The notes below the pieces were generated by a model. It worked only from the letters and a program-made list of their open reading frames with translations. It did no database searches and was not told the origin of the DNA. A program made the position numbers and the translations under genes. From the NCBI RefSeq assembly GCF_002879615.1, contig NZ_PNRF01000019.1:1-64000 (forward strand): 64,000 nucleotides of DNA, given 5' to 3'. Source of the stretch: Billgrantia endophytica. GTDB taxonomy: Bacteria > Pseudomonadota > Gammaproteobacteria > Pseudomonadales > Halomonadaceae. The first letter of the stretch is position 1. Each line of letters starts with the position of its first letter. Positions 50,052-57,019 of the stretch are shown here, one piece after another.

Positions 50052-50614
50052 TGGTCAAACTCACCAAGATCTATACCCGTACCGGGGACAAGGGCGACAC
50101 CGGGCTCGGCGACGGCAGCCGCGTAGCCAAGCACGACCCGCGGGTGGAAGCCTTTGGCACCGTGGACGAGACCAACGCCACCATCGGCCTGGCGCAGCTG
50201 CATGCCGAGGGCGAGCTGCGCCAGGTACTGGCCACGGTGCAGAACGACCTGTTCGATGTGGGAGCCGACCTCTGCACACCGGAGCAGGAGGCCCCGGAGT
50301 ACCCGCCCCTGCGGGTCACGGCGTCGCAGGTGGAATTCCTGGAGAGGCGGATCGATGCCTGGAATGCGGATCTCGCCAGTCTGCGCTCGTTCATCCTGCC
50401 CGGGGGGACCCCCCTGGCCGCCCATCTCCATATGGCCCGCACCACCGCCAGGCGAGCCGAGCGTCTGATCACGCACCTGATGGTCGGCCAGCAGGTGAAT
50501 CCCGAGGTACTGCGCTACATGAACCGCCTTTCCGATCTACTGTTCGTCGCCGCACGCAAGGCCAACGACAACGGGGCGGGTGACGTGCTGTGGGTGCCCG
50601 GCGCCAACCGATGA
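50051..50614 (+). CDS. Cob(I)alamin adenosyltransferase, PduO type
   Basis: A 187-residue ATP:corrinoid adenosyltransferase that makes adenosylcobalamin, the cofactor of the upstream mutase. The N-terminal ATP site reads IYTRTGDKGDTGLGDGSR, then EAFGTVDETNATIGLA. The cobalamin and active-site part is ARTTARRAERLI and MNRLSDLLFVAARKAN. It overlaps meaB by one base and closes the operon. The 180 nt before roxA hold no further gene and no obvious terminator. Confidence 0.94.
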   Translation: MVKLTKIYTRTGDKGDTGLGDGSRVAKHDPRVEAFGTVDETNATIGLAQLHAEGELRQVLATVQNDLFDVGADLCTPEQEAPEYPPLRVTASQVEFLERRIDAWNADLASLRSFILPGGTPLAAHLHMARTTARRAERLITHLMVGQQVNPEVLRYMNRLSDLLFVAARKANDNGAGDVLWVPGANR

Positions 50615-50793
50615 CCTCGTCCTCTCCTGCCATCGCCTCGCCCCGCATTGGCGTATGCCGCCTCGAGCCGGACGGCAACGCCTGCCTGGGCGGGATGCGC
50701 TACCATACCCCCTCCAACTGCAGGGCAGTGTTCGGCCAACCCTGCTGACGTTCGTGAATGCCGTTGTGCCCATCTGCTGGAAATCAAGAGACT

Positions 50794-51972
50794 ATGCAAA
50801 CCGACACCCCTCGCCTCCTGCTGGGAGGCCTCACCGCCGCCGAGTTCCTGCGCGATTACTGGCAGCGCAAGCCGCTGTTGATACGCGGCGCCTTTCCCGA
50901 TTTCGCGTGCCCGCTGGAACCCGACGAACTGGCGGGGCTTGCCTGCGAAGAGGGTGTCGAGGCGCGCCTGGTGGAGGAAAACGGTCGCGATGGCCCCTGG
51001 CAAGTGAGCCACGGCCCCTTCGACGAAGCGACTTTCTCGAAGCTGCCCGAACGCGGCTGGACCTTGCTGGTACAAGCGGTGGACCACTATGTACCCGAGG
51101 TGGCCGAGTTGCTCGAGCATTTCGACTTCCTGCCCCGCTGGCGGCTTGACGACATCATGATCAGTTACGCTCCGCCAGGCGGTAGCGTCGGTCCCCATGT
51201 GGACCAATACGATGTCTTCCTGCTTCAGGGCGGCGGCACGCGACGTTGGCAACTGGGCGGCAAGGTGGCGGACGACACCCCGATACTCCAGGGCATCGAT
51301 CTGCGTATTCTGGAACGATTTGACATCGAACCGGGCCAGGACTGGGTGCTGGAGCCCGGTGACATGCTCTACCTGCCGCCGTCCTGGGCCCATCACGGCG
51401 TCAGCGAATCCAGCGACTGCATGACGATCTCGGTGGGCTTCCGGGCCCCTTCCGCCGATGAGGCCGTCACCTCGTTCGCCGACTACCTGGGAGAGCAGCT
51501 GCCGCCATCCAGGCGCTATACCGATGCCGGCATGACCACGCCCGAGGATCCGACGGAACTCGATGACGCCGCAATCGCCCGCATGCGCTCTCTGATACTC
51601 GACACCCTCGATGACCCCGCTCAGCTCGCCCAGTGGTTCGGCCGGGTGATGACGCAGCCCAAGTACGTGGACCAGTTGACACCGACAGACGAACCGACCG
51701 AGGTCGATGAGCTTGTCGCTGAACTACAAGCAGGAGAGGAATTGATGCGCAGCCCCGGCTCACGCTTCGCCTGGCGAGCCCTGCCGGATGACATGGCAAC
51801 GCTTTTCGTCGACGGCGATGGCGTGGTTTGCGCAAAGGTACTGGCCCAGTCGGTTGCATCGGATACAGCGCTGGATGCCCACCTGCTGCGCCTTCCCGGG
51901 GCTGCCGGGCTGCTCGTGGCTCTGATCGACGCCGGCAGCCTGTGCTGGGCCGGCGAATTCGAAGAAGAGTGA
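50794..51972 (+). CDS. roxA: 50S ribosomal protein L16 arginine hydroxylase RoxA
   Basis: A 392-residue Fe(II)/2-oxoglutarate oxygenase of the JmjC/cupin-4 family; E. coli RoxA (YcfD) hydroxylates Arg81 of L16. The iron ligands are visible: HVDQYD near residue 130 (His and Asp) and SWAHHGVSES near residue 193 (His). The C-terminal winged-helix region is present. The ATG at 50794 (MQTDTPRLLLGG) fits better than an upstream in-frame start. It follows purB in Pseudomonas and is separated from it here by the 10-kb accessory block. Confidence 0.92.
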   Translation: MQTDTPRLLLGGLTAAEFLRDYWQRKPLLIRGAFPDFACPLEPDELAGLACEEGVEARLVEENGRDGPWQVSHGPFDEATFSKLPERGWTLLVQAVDHYVPEVAELLEHFDFLPRWRLDDIMISYAPPGGSVGPHVDQYDVFLLQGGGTRRWQLGGKVADDTPILQGIDLRILERFDIEPGQDWVLEPGDMLYLPPSWAHHGVSESSDCMTISVGFRAPSADEAVTSFADYLGEQLPPSRRYTDAGMTTPEDPTELDDAAIARMRSLILDTLDDPAQLAQWFGRVMTQPKYVDQLTPTDEPTEVDELVAELQAGEELMRSPGSRFAWRALPDDMATLFVDGDGVVCAKVLAQSVASDTALDAHLLRLPGAAGLLVALIDAGSLCWAGEFEEE

Positions 51973-52013
51973 GCAGGCAACATGGGCAAGAATGGCAGCC
52001 AAGGGAGTAGCCG

Positions 52014-52442
52014 ATGAAGGATATCGAGATTCGCGAAGGGGACTGGACCACGCTTGGCGAAGCGGCCTCCGAGATTCGGCGCGTGGTGTTCATCGAGGAG
52101 CAGTCCGTACCGATCGAGGAAGAGTGGGATGGCCTGGACCCGGCGTGCCGGCACTTCCTGGCCCTGCTGAATGGCGTGCCCATCGGCACCGCCCGGCTGC
52201 TGCCCGATGCCCACATTGGCCGTGTCGCCGTACTCCAGGAGGGCCGCGGGCTGGGGATTGGCGCCTCGTTGATGCAGGCGGCCATCGACACGGCACGGCG
52301 CCTGGGCCACGAAAGGGTGGAGCTGGCGGCCCAGACGCATGCCCTCGCCTTCTACGAACGGCTGGGCTTCATGGCGTGTGGGGGCGAGTTTCTGGACGCC
52401 GGTATTCCGCATCGCAACATGCACCTTCGCCTAAGCCAATGA
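52014..52442 (+). CDS. GNAT-family N-acetyltransferase
   Basis: A 142-residue acetyl-CoA-dependent acetyltransferase. The acetyl-CoA-binding motif A is IGRVAVLQEGRGLGIGASLM near residues 68-87, with the C-terminal AFYERLGFMACG typical of the fold. The N-terminal RRVVFIEEQSVPIEEEWD resembles the ElaA/YjcF branch. Substrate unknown. It follows roxA by 41 nt and lies upstream of aceA, the same order as in Pseudomonas. Confidence 0.88.
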   Translation: MKDIEIREGDWTTLGEAASEIRRVVFIEEQSVPIEEEWDGLDPACRHFLALLNGVPIGTARLLPDAHIGRVAVLQEGRGLGIGASLMQAAIDTARRLGHERVELAAQTHALAFYERLGFMACGGEFLDAGIPHRNMHLRLSQ

Positions 52443-52837
52443 CCCTTTTCATGCCGACCGACTGATCAGAAATTCGACTACACAATTACCACCATCCCGG
52501 CTGGTCATGTAGTCGAGTTACAACCCTCCTTCCCCCCAAGTGTCAATTGCTATGCTTAGGCTGCATGCGTCATAGTGGACCCAAGACGAGGTTAAAACGC
52601 TCGTTCGATATTCGACGAAAAGTTGTAGACCCGACGACCTTTTTAATTTTGGAATCGGTTCGACCAAGGCCGTAGAGACTTCTCTCTTGCTCTGGTGGAA
52701 CCTGGTATCACTTCGCAGATGCAGCATGACCGGCGTGCCGTCGGTACGATGCAGCGAGCGATCGACAAGGCAGCGAAGCGCCGCGGCAAGGCGACCGAAG
52801 CCGACGACTACACCTCTTATCGGAAGGATGGCTCCCC
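52443..52837 (+). promoter_or_regulatory. Leader and promoter region of aceA
   Basis: 395 nt without a supported gene. Near the left end TCGACTACA (52474-52482) pairs with TGTAGTCGA (52508-52516) around 25 nt, with a further inner ACCA/TGGT pairing; it may end the GNAT transcript or be an operator. The middle (52600-52670) is AT-rich with possible -10 hexamers. The last 100 nt before the ATG are open in one plus frame (AIDKAAKRRGKATEADDY), but this has no recognisable homologue or ribosome-binding site. Confidence 0.45.
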
Positions 52838-54433
52838 ATGTCATACAAAGACGATATCAAGGCACTGGCTCAACTGCGTGAAGCTCAGCAAGGCAAGTGG
52901 GCGAGCATCAGTCCAGAGAACGTTGCCCGCATGCGTGCCCAGAACCGTTTCAGGACCGGACTGGACATCGCCCGCCATACCGCCAGGATCATGCGTGAGG
53001 ACATGGCCGCCTACGATGCCGATACCGCGCAGTACACCCAGTCCCTGGGCTGCTGGCACGGCTTCATCGGTCAGCAGAAGCTGATTTCCATCAAGAAGCA
53101 CTTCGGCACCACCAAGCGACGCTACCTGTACCTCTCCGGCTGGATGGTCGCCGCCCTGCGCTCCGAGTTCGGCCCGCTGCCCGACCAGTCCATGCACGAG
53201 AAGACCACGGTCTCCGGCCTGATCGAAGAGCTCTACACCTTCCTGCGTCAGGCGGATGCCTGGGAACTGAACCACCTGTTCCGCGACCTGGAAGAAGCCC
53301 AGAAGGCTGGCGACACGGCCAAGGCCGACGAGCTGATCGCCAAGATCGACAACCACGAGACCCATGTGGTACCGATCATCGCCGACATCGACGCCGGCTT
53401 CGGCAACGCCGAAGCCACCTACCTGCTGGCCAAGCAGATGATCGAAGCCGGCGCCTGCTGCATCCAGATCGAAAACCAGGTGTCCGACGAGAAGCAGTGC
53501 GGTCATCAGGATGGCAAGGTCACCGTGCCCCATGAAGACTTCCTGGCCAAGATCAACGCCGTGCGTTATGCCTTCCTGGAACTCGGCGTCGAGGACGGCG
53601 TGATCGTTGCCCGTACCGACTCCCTGGGCGCTGGCCTGACCCAGAAGATCGCGGTCACCAAGGAGCCGGGCGACCTGGGCGACCAGTACAACAGCTTCCT
53701 GGACGGCGACGAGATCGAAAGCGCCTCGGATATCGACAATGGCGACGTGGTCATCAAGCAGAACGGCAAGCTGGTCAAGGTCAAGCGCCTGGCCTCTGGC
53801 CTGTTCCAGTTCAAGCCGGGCACCGGCGAGGATCGCGTGGTTCTGGACTGCATCACCAGCCTGCAGAATGGCGCCGACCTGCTGTGGATCGAGACAGAGA
53901 AGCCCCACGTCGGCCAGATCGCCAGCATGGTCAACCGTATCCGTGCAGAAGTGCCGGATGCCAAGCTGGTCTACAACAACTCGCCGTCCTTCAACTGGAC
54001 CCTGAACTTCCGTCAACAGGTATTCGATGCCTGGGAGAAGGAAGGCAAGGACGTGTCGGCCTACGACCGCGCCGGCCTGATGAGTGCCGAGTACGACGAC
54101 ACCGAACTGGGCAAGCTGGCCGATGAGTGGACTCGCAACTTCCAGCGCGATGCGGCTCGCGAAGCCGGTATCTTCCACCACCTGATCACCCTGCCGACCT
54201 ACCACACTGCGGCCCTGTCCACCGACAGCCTGGCCAAGGGCTACTTCGGCGACGAGGGCATGCTGGCCTACGTGGCGGGCGTCCAGCGCCGCGAGATCCG
54301 CGAGGGTATCGCCACCGTCAAGCACCAGGACATGGCCGGCTCCAACATTGGTGACGACCACAAGGAGTTCTTCCACGGCGAAGCGGCGCTCAAGGCCGGT
54401 GGCAAGGACAACACCATGAATCAGTTCGGCTGA
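52838..54433 (+). CDS. aceA: Isocitrate lyase, long class
   Basis: A 531-residue glyoxylate-cycle enzyme, splitting isocitrate into succinate and glyoxylate. It belongs to the approximately 530-residue class found in Pseudomonas rather than the 434-residue E. coli class. TQSLGCWHGFIGQQKLISIK and GWMVAALRSEFGPLPDQSMH are diagnostic. The catalytic loop reads EKQCGHQDGKV near residue 219, with the active-site cysteine. It competes with Icd (30320) for isocitrate. No malate synthase gene is in the window. Confidence 0.96.
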   Translation: MSYKDDIKALAQLREAQQGKWASISPENVARMRAQNRFRTGLDIARHTARIMREDMAAYDADTAQYTQSLGCWHGFIGQQKLISIKKHFGTTKRRYLYLSGWMVAALRSEFGPLPDQSMHEKTTVSGLIEELYTFLRQADAWELNHLFRDLEEAQKAGDTAKADELIAKIDNHETHVVPIIADIDAGFGNAEATYLLAKQMIEAGACCIQIENQVSDEKQCGHQDGKVTVPHEDFLAKINAVRYAFLELGVEDGVIVARTDSLGAGLTQKIAVTKEPGDLGDQYNSFLDGDEIESASDIDNGDVVIKQNGKLVKVKRLASGLFQFKPGTGEDRVVLDCITSLQNGADLLWIETEKPHVGQIASMVNRIRAEVPDAKLVYNNSPSFNWTLNFRQQVFDAWEKEGKDVSAYDRAGLMSAEYDDTELGKLADEWTRNFQRDAAREAGIFHHLITLPTYHTAALSTDSLAKGYFGDEGMLAYVAGVQRREIREGIATVKHQDMAGSNIGDDHKEFFHGEAALKAGGKDNTMNQFG

Positions 54434-54465
54434 TGGCGGCGTTGCGGTAAACGACTGGAACCCTT

Positions 54466-54490
54466 GGGAGGCCTCGCGCCTCCCTTTTTT
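54466..54490 (+). terminator. Intrinsic terminator of aceA
   Basis: GGGAGGC and GCCTCCC around a 5-nt loop, followed by six T residues (54485-54490). It lies 33 nt after the aceA stop. A classic rho-independent terminator. Confidence 0.9.
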
Positions 54491-54698
54491 CGTTCTTGCC
54501 ACCTCATTCTCTTGCATGAGAACGATTTTTCACATTGTTTGAACGCTTGAACACTACACTGCAGGGCACTAGAGCGACCGGGACTGGTCAAACATCCCAG
54601 CACTGGTTAAGCTGGTTAGCAAACAGCGTTCCGTAACCCGGCAGCCCGATGCGCCTCGCCAGACAGCCAGCCATCGGTTCATGCCTCAGGAGGTTTTC

Positions 54699-55166
54699 AT
54701 GAAGCGTCTCATTCCCGTACTGGCCATTGGTGTCCTGACTTTGGCTGGCTGTGCCAACACCGCCCCTTATGGTGGCGATGTCTACCGCGGCAGTCAGGCG
54801 CAAACCGGCCAGACAGTCACGTTCGGGACCATTACCGCGCTGCGCCAGGTACAGATCCAGGCTGACAGTCGCGCCGGGGGCATCATCGGCACAGGCGGTG
54901 GCGCCGTTCTTGGCGGCCTGCTGGGCAGGCAGGTCGGTGGCGGCTCCGGGCGTCAGCTTGCCACCGCCGCTGGCGCAATCGGTGGTGCCGTGGCAGGCAG
55001 TGGCATCGAGGAGTCTGCGAACCGGGTGCGCGCCTGGGAAATGGAAATTCGTCGCGATGATGGCCAGGACATCGTGGTGGTCCAGAAAGCCGATCGCAAC
55101 TTCCAGGCCGGCCAGCGCGTACGCCTGATCGGCAGCGGTGCCAACCTGAGCGTGGCTCCCTACTGA
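54699..55166 (+). CDS. Glycine-zipper outer-membrane lipoprotein (SlyB/PcpB-like)
   Basis: A 155-residue lipoprotein. The signal peptide ends in the lipobox LAGC (Cys about 19). A glycine-zipper 2TM segment (about 65-110: GGIIGTGGGAVLGGLLGRQV, then AAGAIGGAVAGSG) and a small beta domain (WEMEIRRDDGQDIVVVQ) match the SlyB/17-kDa antigen family, which supports outer-membrane integrity under stress. ATG 54699 follows AGGAGG. Single gene, with hairpins on its 3' side. Confidence 0.92.
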   Translation: MKRLIPVLAIGVLTLAGCANTAPYGGDVYRGSQAQTGQTVTFGTITALRQVQIQADSRAGGIIGTGGGAVLGGLLGRQVGGGSGRQLATAAGAIGGAVAGSGIEESANRVRAWEMEIRRDDGQDIVVVQKADRNFQAGQRVRLIGSGANLSVAPY

Positions 55167-55170
55167 GGCA

Positions 55171-55195
55171 TGAGCCGGCCTCGTTGGCCGGCTCA
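55171..55195. terminator. Hairpin after the SlyB-like gene
   Basis: TGAGCCGGCC and GGCCGGCTCA around a 5-nt loop, 4 nt after the stop codon. No T-run follows, so it may be a 3'-end stabiliser rather than a full terminator. Confidence 0.5.
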
Positions 55196-55280
55196 GGCTC
55201 CTGCCAACACAAGCAATGCACCTCGACTTGTCGGCAGCAAACAAACCGTCGTGAAGTCATTGCCGTATGGCAACGACCAG

Positions 55281-55308
55281 AAAGCCCGCGGCACGTGCCG
55301 CGGGCTTT
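55281..55308. terminator. Perfect 28-nt palindromic terminator
   Basis: A perfect inverted repeat with AAAGCCCGCGGCA arms, flanked by A and T runs on both sides. It lies between the convergent SlyB-like gene and the small membrane-protein gene and suits bidirectional termination. Confidence 0.85.
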
Positions 55309-55334
55309 CTGTCATGCCGGGTGTGAGGTTGGTC

Positions 55335-55619
55335 TCAGTGGAACTTGGCCCGGTCCATTGCCCAGCAAGCGATTTTCTTGCCAACCAGCACCACGATCGC
55401 AATCACGATCGCCGTCAGCAGCATATCGACCGGACGTACCAGGGTGGTCGCACCCAGCACTGCCAGGGCCAGACCCCATACCCAGCGGTTCTCGTCATCG
55501 CTTTTCAGGATGCTGGGTATGACCTTGCTCAACCCGGTGCTGACGGAGGATTCCCAGTATTTGATGCAGTAGAACAGGATAAGGGCGAAGGCGATCAGCC
55601 AGATCACGATCTCGATCAT
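55335..55619 (-). CDS. Small inner-membrane protein of unknown function
   Basis: A 94-residue protein with an N-terminal hydrophobic helix (IEIVIWLIAFALILFYCI), a polar stretch with acidic and basic residues (KVIPSILKSDDENRWVWG) and two C-terminal hydrophobic helices (about 45-80). The fold and function are not recognised. ATG 55619 is chosen because it places the first helix at the N-terminus; the frame runs 13 codons further upstream. Ends just past a strong bidirectional terminator. Confidence 0.7.
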   Translation of the reverse strand: MIEIVIWLIAFALILFYCIKYWESSVSTGLSKVIPSILKSDDENRWVWGLALAVLGATTLVRPVDMLLTAIVIAIVVLVGKKIACWAMDRAKFH

Positions 55620-55764
55620 TGAGCATGCTCCATGGGAGGGTGGACGGCAGGATGACAAAGGAATCCCGCTAGGGTAACTGTGGGGCCACGGGTGCGCAAC
55701 CGCGCCAAAAGGCGTGAATGATGCTCAGGATCGCCGGACACAACCTGAAAATTCTCCCGCCCCC

Positions 55765-55793
55765 CTGACAGTCCCGGAATGGCGCGTTACCAT
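55765..55793 (+). promoter_or_regulatory. Candidate sigma-70 promoter of the SlyD-like gene
   Basis: CTGACA (55765-55770), exactly 17 nt spacer, TACCAT (55788-55793), 34 nt before the ATG. Confidence 0.55.
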
Positions 55794-55826
55794 GGTTTGT
55801 ACATGCACTCACCGAAAGGTTAATCA

Positions 55827-56309
55827 ATGCAGATTGCGCAGAATTCTGTTGTCGCGTTCCACTACACCCTGACCAACGACGCAGGTGAAGTGCTGGACAG
55901 CTCGGAAGGCCGTCAGCCGCTGACCTATCTCCATGGCGCCGGCAACATCATTCCGGGCCTGGAAAAGGGGCTGGAAGGTCGCGAGAGCGGAGAGAAGCTC
56001 AATGTCACCGTCTCCCCGGAAGAAGGCTATGGCGAAGTCCAGCCGCAGCTGGTTCAGGAAGTCCCCCGTGATGCGTTCCAGGGTGTCGAGGCCGTCGAGC
56101 CGGGCATGCAGTTCCAGGCCCAGACCCAGGGCGGCCCGCTGATGGTCACCGTGACCAAGGTGGAAGGCGACACCGTCACCGTCGACGGTAACCATCCGCT
56201 GGCCGGCCAGAAACTCAATTTCGACGTCGAGATCGCCGAAGTGCGTGAAGCCAGCCAGGAAGAGGTCGAACACGGCCACGTGCATGGCGAGGGTGGCGTC
56301 GAGCACTGA
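55827..56309 (+). CDS. FKBP-type peptidyl-prolyl isomerase, SlyD-like
   Basis: A 160-residue FKBP with an inserted IF chaperone domain (about residues 70-120: PEEGYGEVQPQLVQEVPRDA). The FKBP part has VVAFHYTLTNDAGEVLDSSE and IPGLEKGLEGRESGEK. The tail HGHVHGEGGVEH has only three histidines and no cysteines, far less metal-binding capacity than the E. coli SlyD tail, so nickel delivery is doubtful. Acts as a folding helper in the cytosol. Single gene with its own promoter and terminator. Confidence 0.93.
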   Translation: MQIAQNSVVAFHYTLTNDAGEVLDSSEGRQPLTYLHGAGNIIPGLEKGLEGRESGEKLNVTVSPEEGYGEVQPQLVQEVPRDAFQGVEAVEPGMQFQAQTQGGPLMVTVTKVEGDTVTVDGNHPLAGQKLNFDVEIAEVREASQEEVEHGHVHGEGGVEH

Positions 56310-56337
56310 GCCTGACACGCCAGTATCGACCGATCGA

Positions 56338-56359
56338 GGGGCAGCCGGATGGCTGCCCC
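56338..56359. terminator. Terminator after the SlyD-like gene
   Basis: GGGGCAGCC and GGCTGCCCC around a GGAT loop, followed by TTCGTCATT. It lies 29 nt after the stop and also near the end of the convergent phosphatidyltransferase gene. Confidence 0.75.
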
Positions 56360-56397
56360 TTCGTCATTACGGCAATGATATTGCACGGGCGGCCAGG

Positions 56398-57018
56398 TCA
56401 CTGCTGCAGGCCACGAAGGGTGTGGTAACCGCCCCATAGGCGGGTGGCCGTGGTGACCAGACATGCCACGGCAAACAGCGTGGCCAGCAGGGCGAAGTGG
56501 GCGGGAAAGAGGCAGAACAGGATGAAGGCGAGTATGGTCTCGGTGCCTTCGGTCAAGCCGTGCAGGTAGTAGAACGCCTTCTGCTGGAATCGCGGGCGCT
56601 CGAGTCCGTATCGAGTCGCCATGATGGCAAAGGCCAGGAAAGAGGTGCCGGTGCCGATGAAGGCGAACAACAGGAAAGCGGCCGCCAGCGCGTTGGCTGA
56701 CGGATCCGCCAGGGCGAACCCCAGTACCACGGCGGCATAGAAGACGAAATCCAGGCCAATGTCGAGAAACCCACCGGCATCGGTGGCCTGTCCGGTCAGA
56801 CGGGCCAGAGCACCATCCACACCGTCGCCCAGACGATTGAGCAAAATGGCCACCAGCGCCAGCCCATACCATTCCAGGATCAGTAGCGGCAGCGCCAGCA
56901 TACCGATCAGGAAAGCCCCCAGCGTCACCTGATCGGGCCGGGCTCCCCACTTTGCCAGGCCTGCCGCCAATCGACCCAAGGGGGCCTGGGTCAACGGCAT
57001 CGTCCAGCGATCCAGCAT
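56398..57018 (-). CDS. CDP-alcohol phosphatidyltransferase family protein
   Basis: A 206-residue integral membrane enzyme that joins a CDP-activated lipid or polyol to an alcohol acceptor. The complete signature D-x2-DG-x2-AR-x8-G-x3-D-x3-D is seen near residues 68-93 (starting DGVDGALARLTG). About six hydrophobic segments follow. Substrates cannot be assigned. ATG 57018 lies 1 nt after the stop of the upstream VTT/flavoprotein fusion and has GGGGAA upstream, so the two are co-expressed. Confidence 0.88.
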   Translation of the reverse strand: MLDRWTMPLTQAPLGRLAAGLAKWGARPDQVTLGAFLIGMLALPLLILEWYGLALVAILLNRLGDGVDGALARLTGQATDAGGFLDIGLDFVFYAAVVLGFALADPSANALAAAFLLFAFIGTGTSFLAFAIMATRYGLERPRFQQKAFYYLHGLTEGTETILAFILFCLFPAHFALLATLFAVACLVTTATRLWGGYHTLRGLQQ

Positions 57019-57019
57019 A

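Noticed and set aside
52719-52837. Short plus-strand open frame running into aceA
   Set aside because: No ribosome-binding site and no recognisable family; kept only as a remark in the leader entry.
54507-54522. TTCTC-TTGCAT-GAGAA inverted repeat after aceA, Fur-box-like
   Set aside because: Only 5-bp arms and a poor match to the 19-bp Fur consensus; the downstream lipoprotein is not an iron gene.
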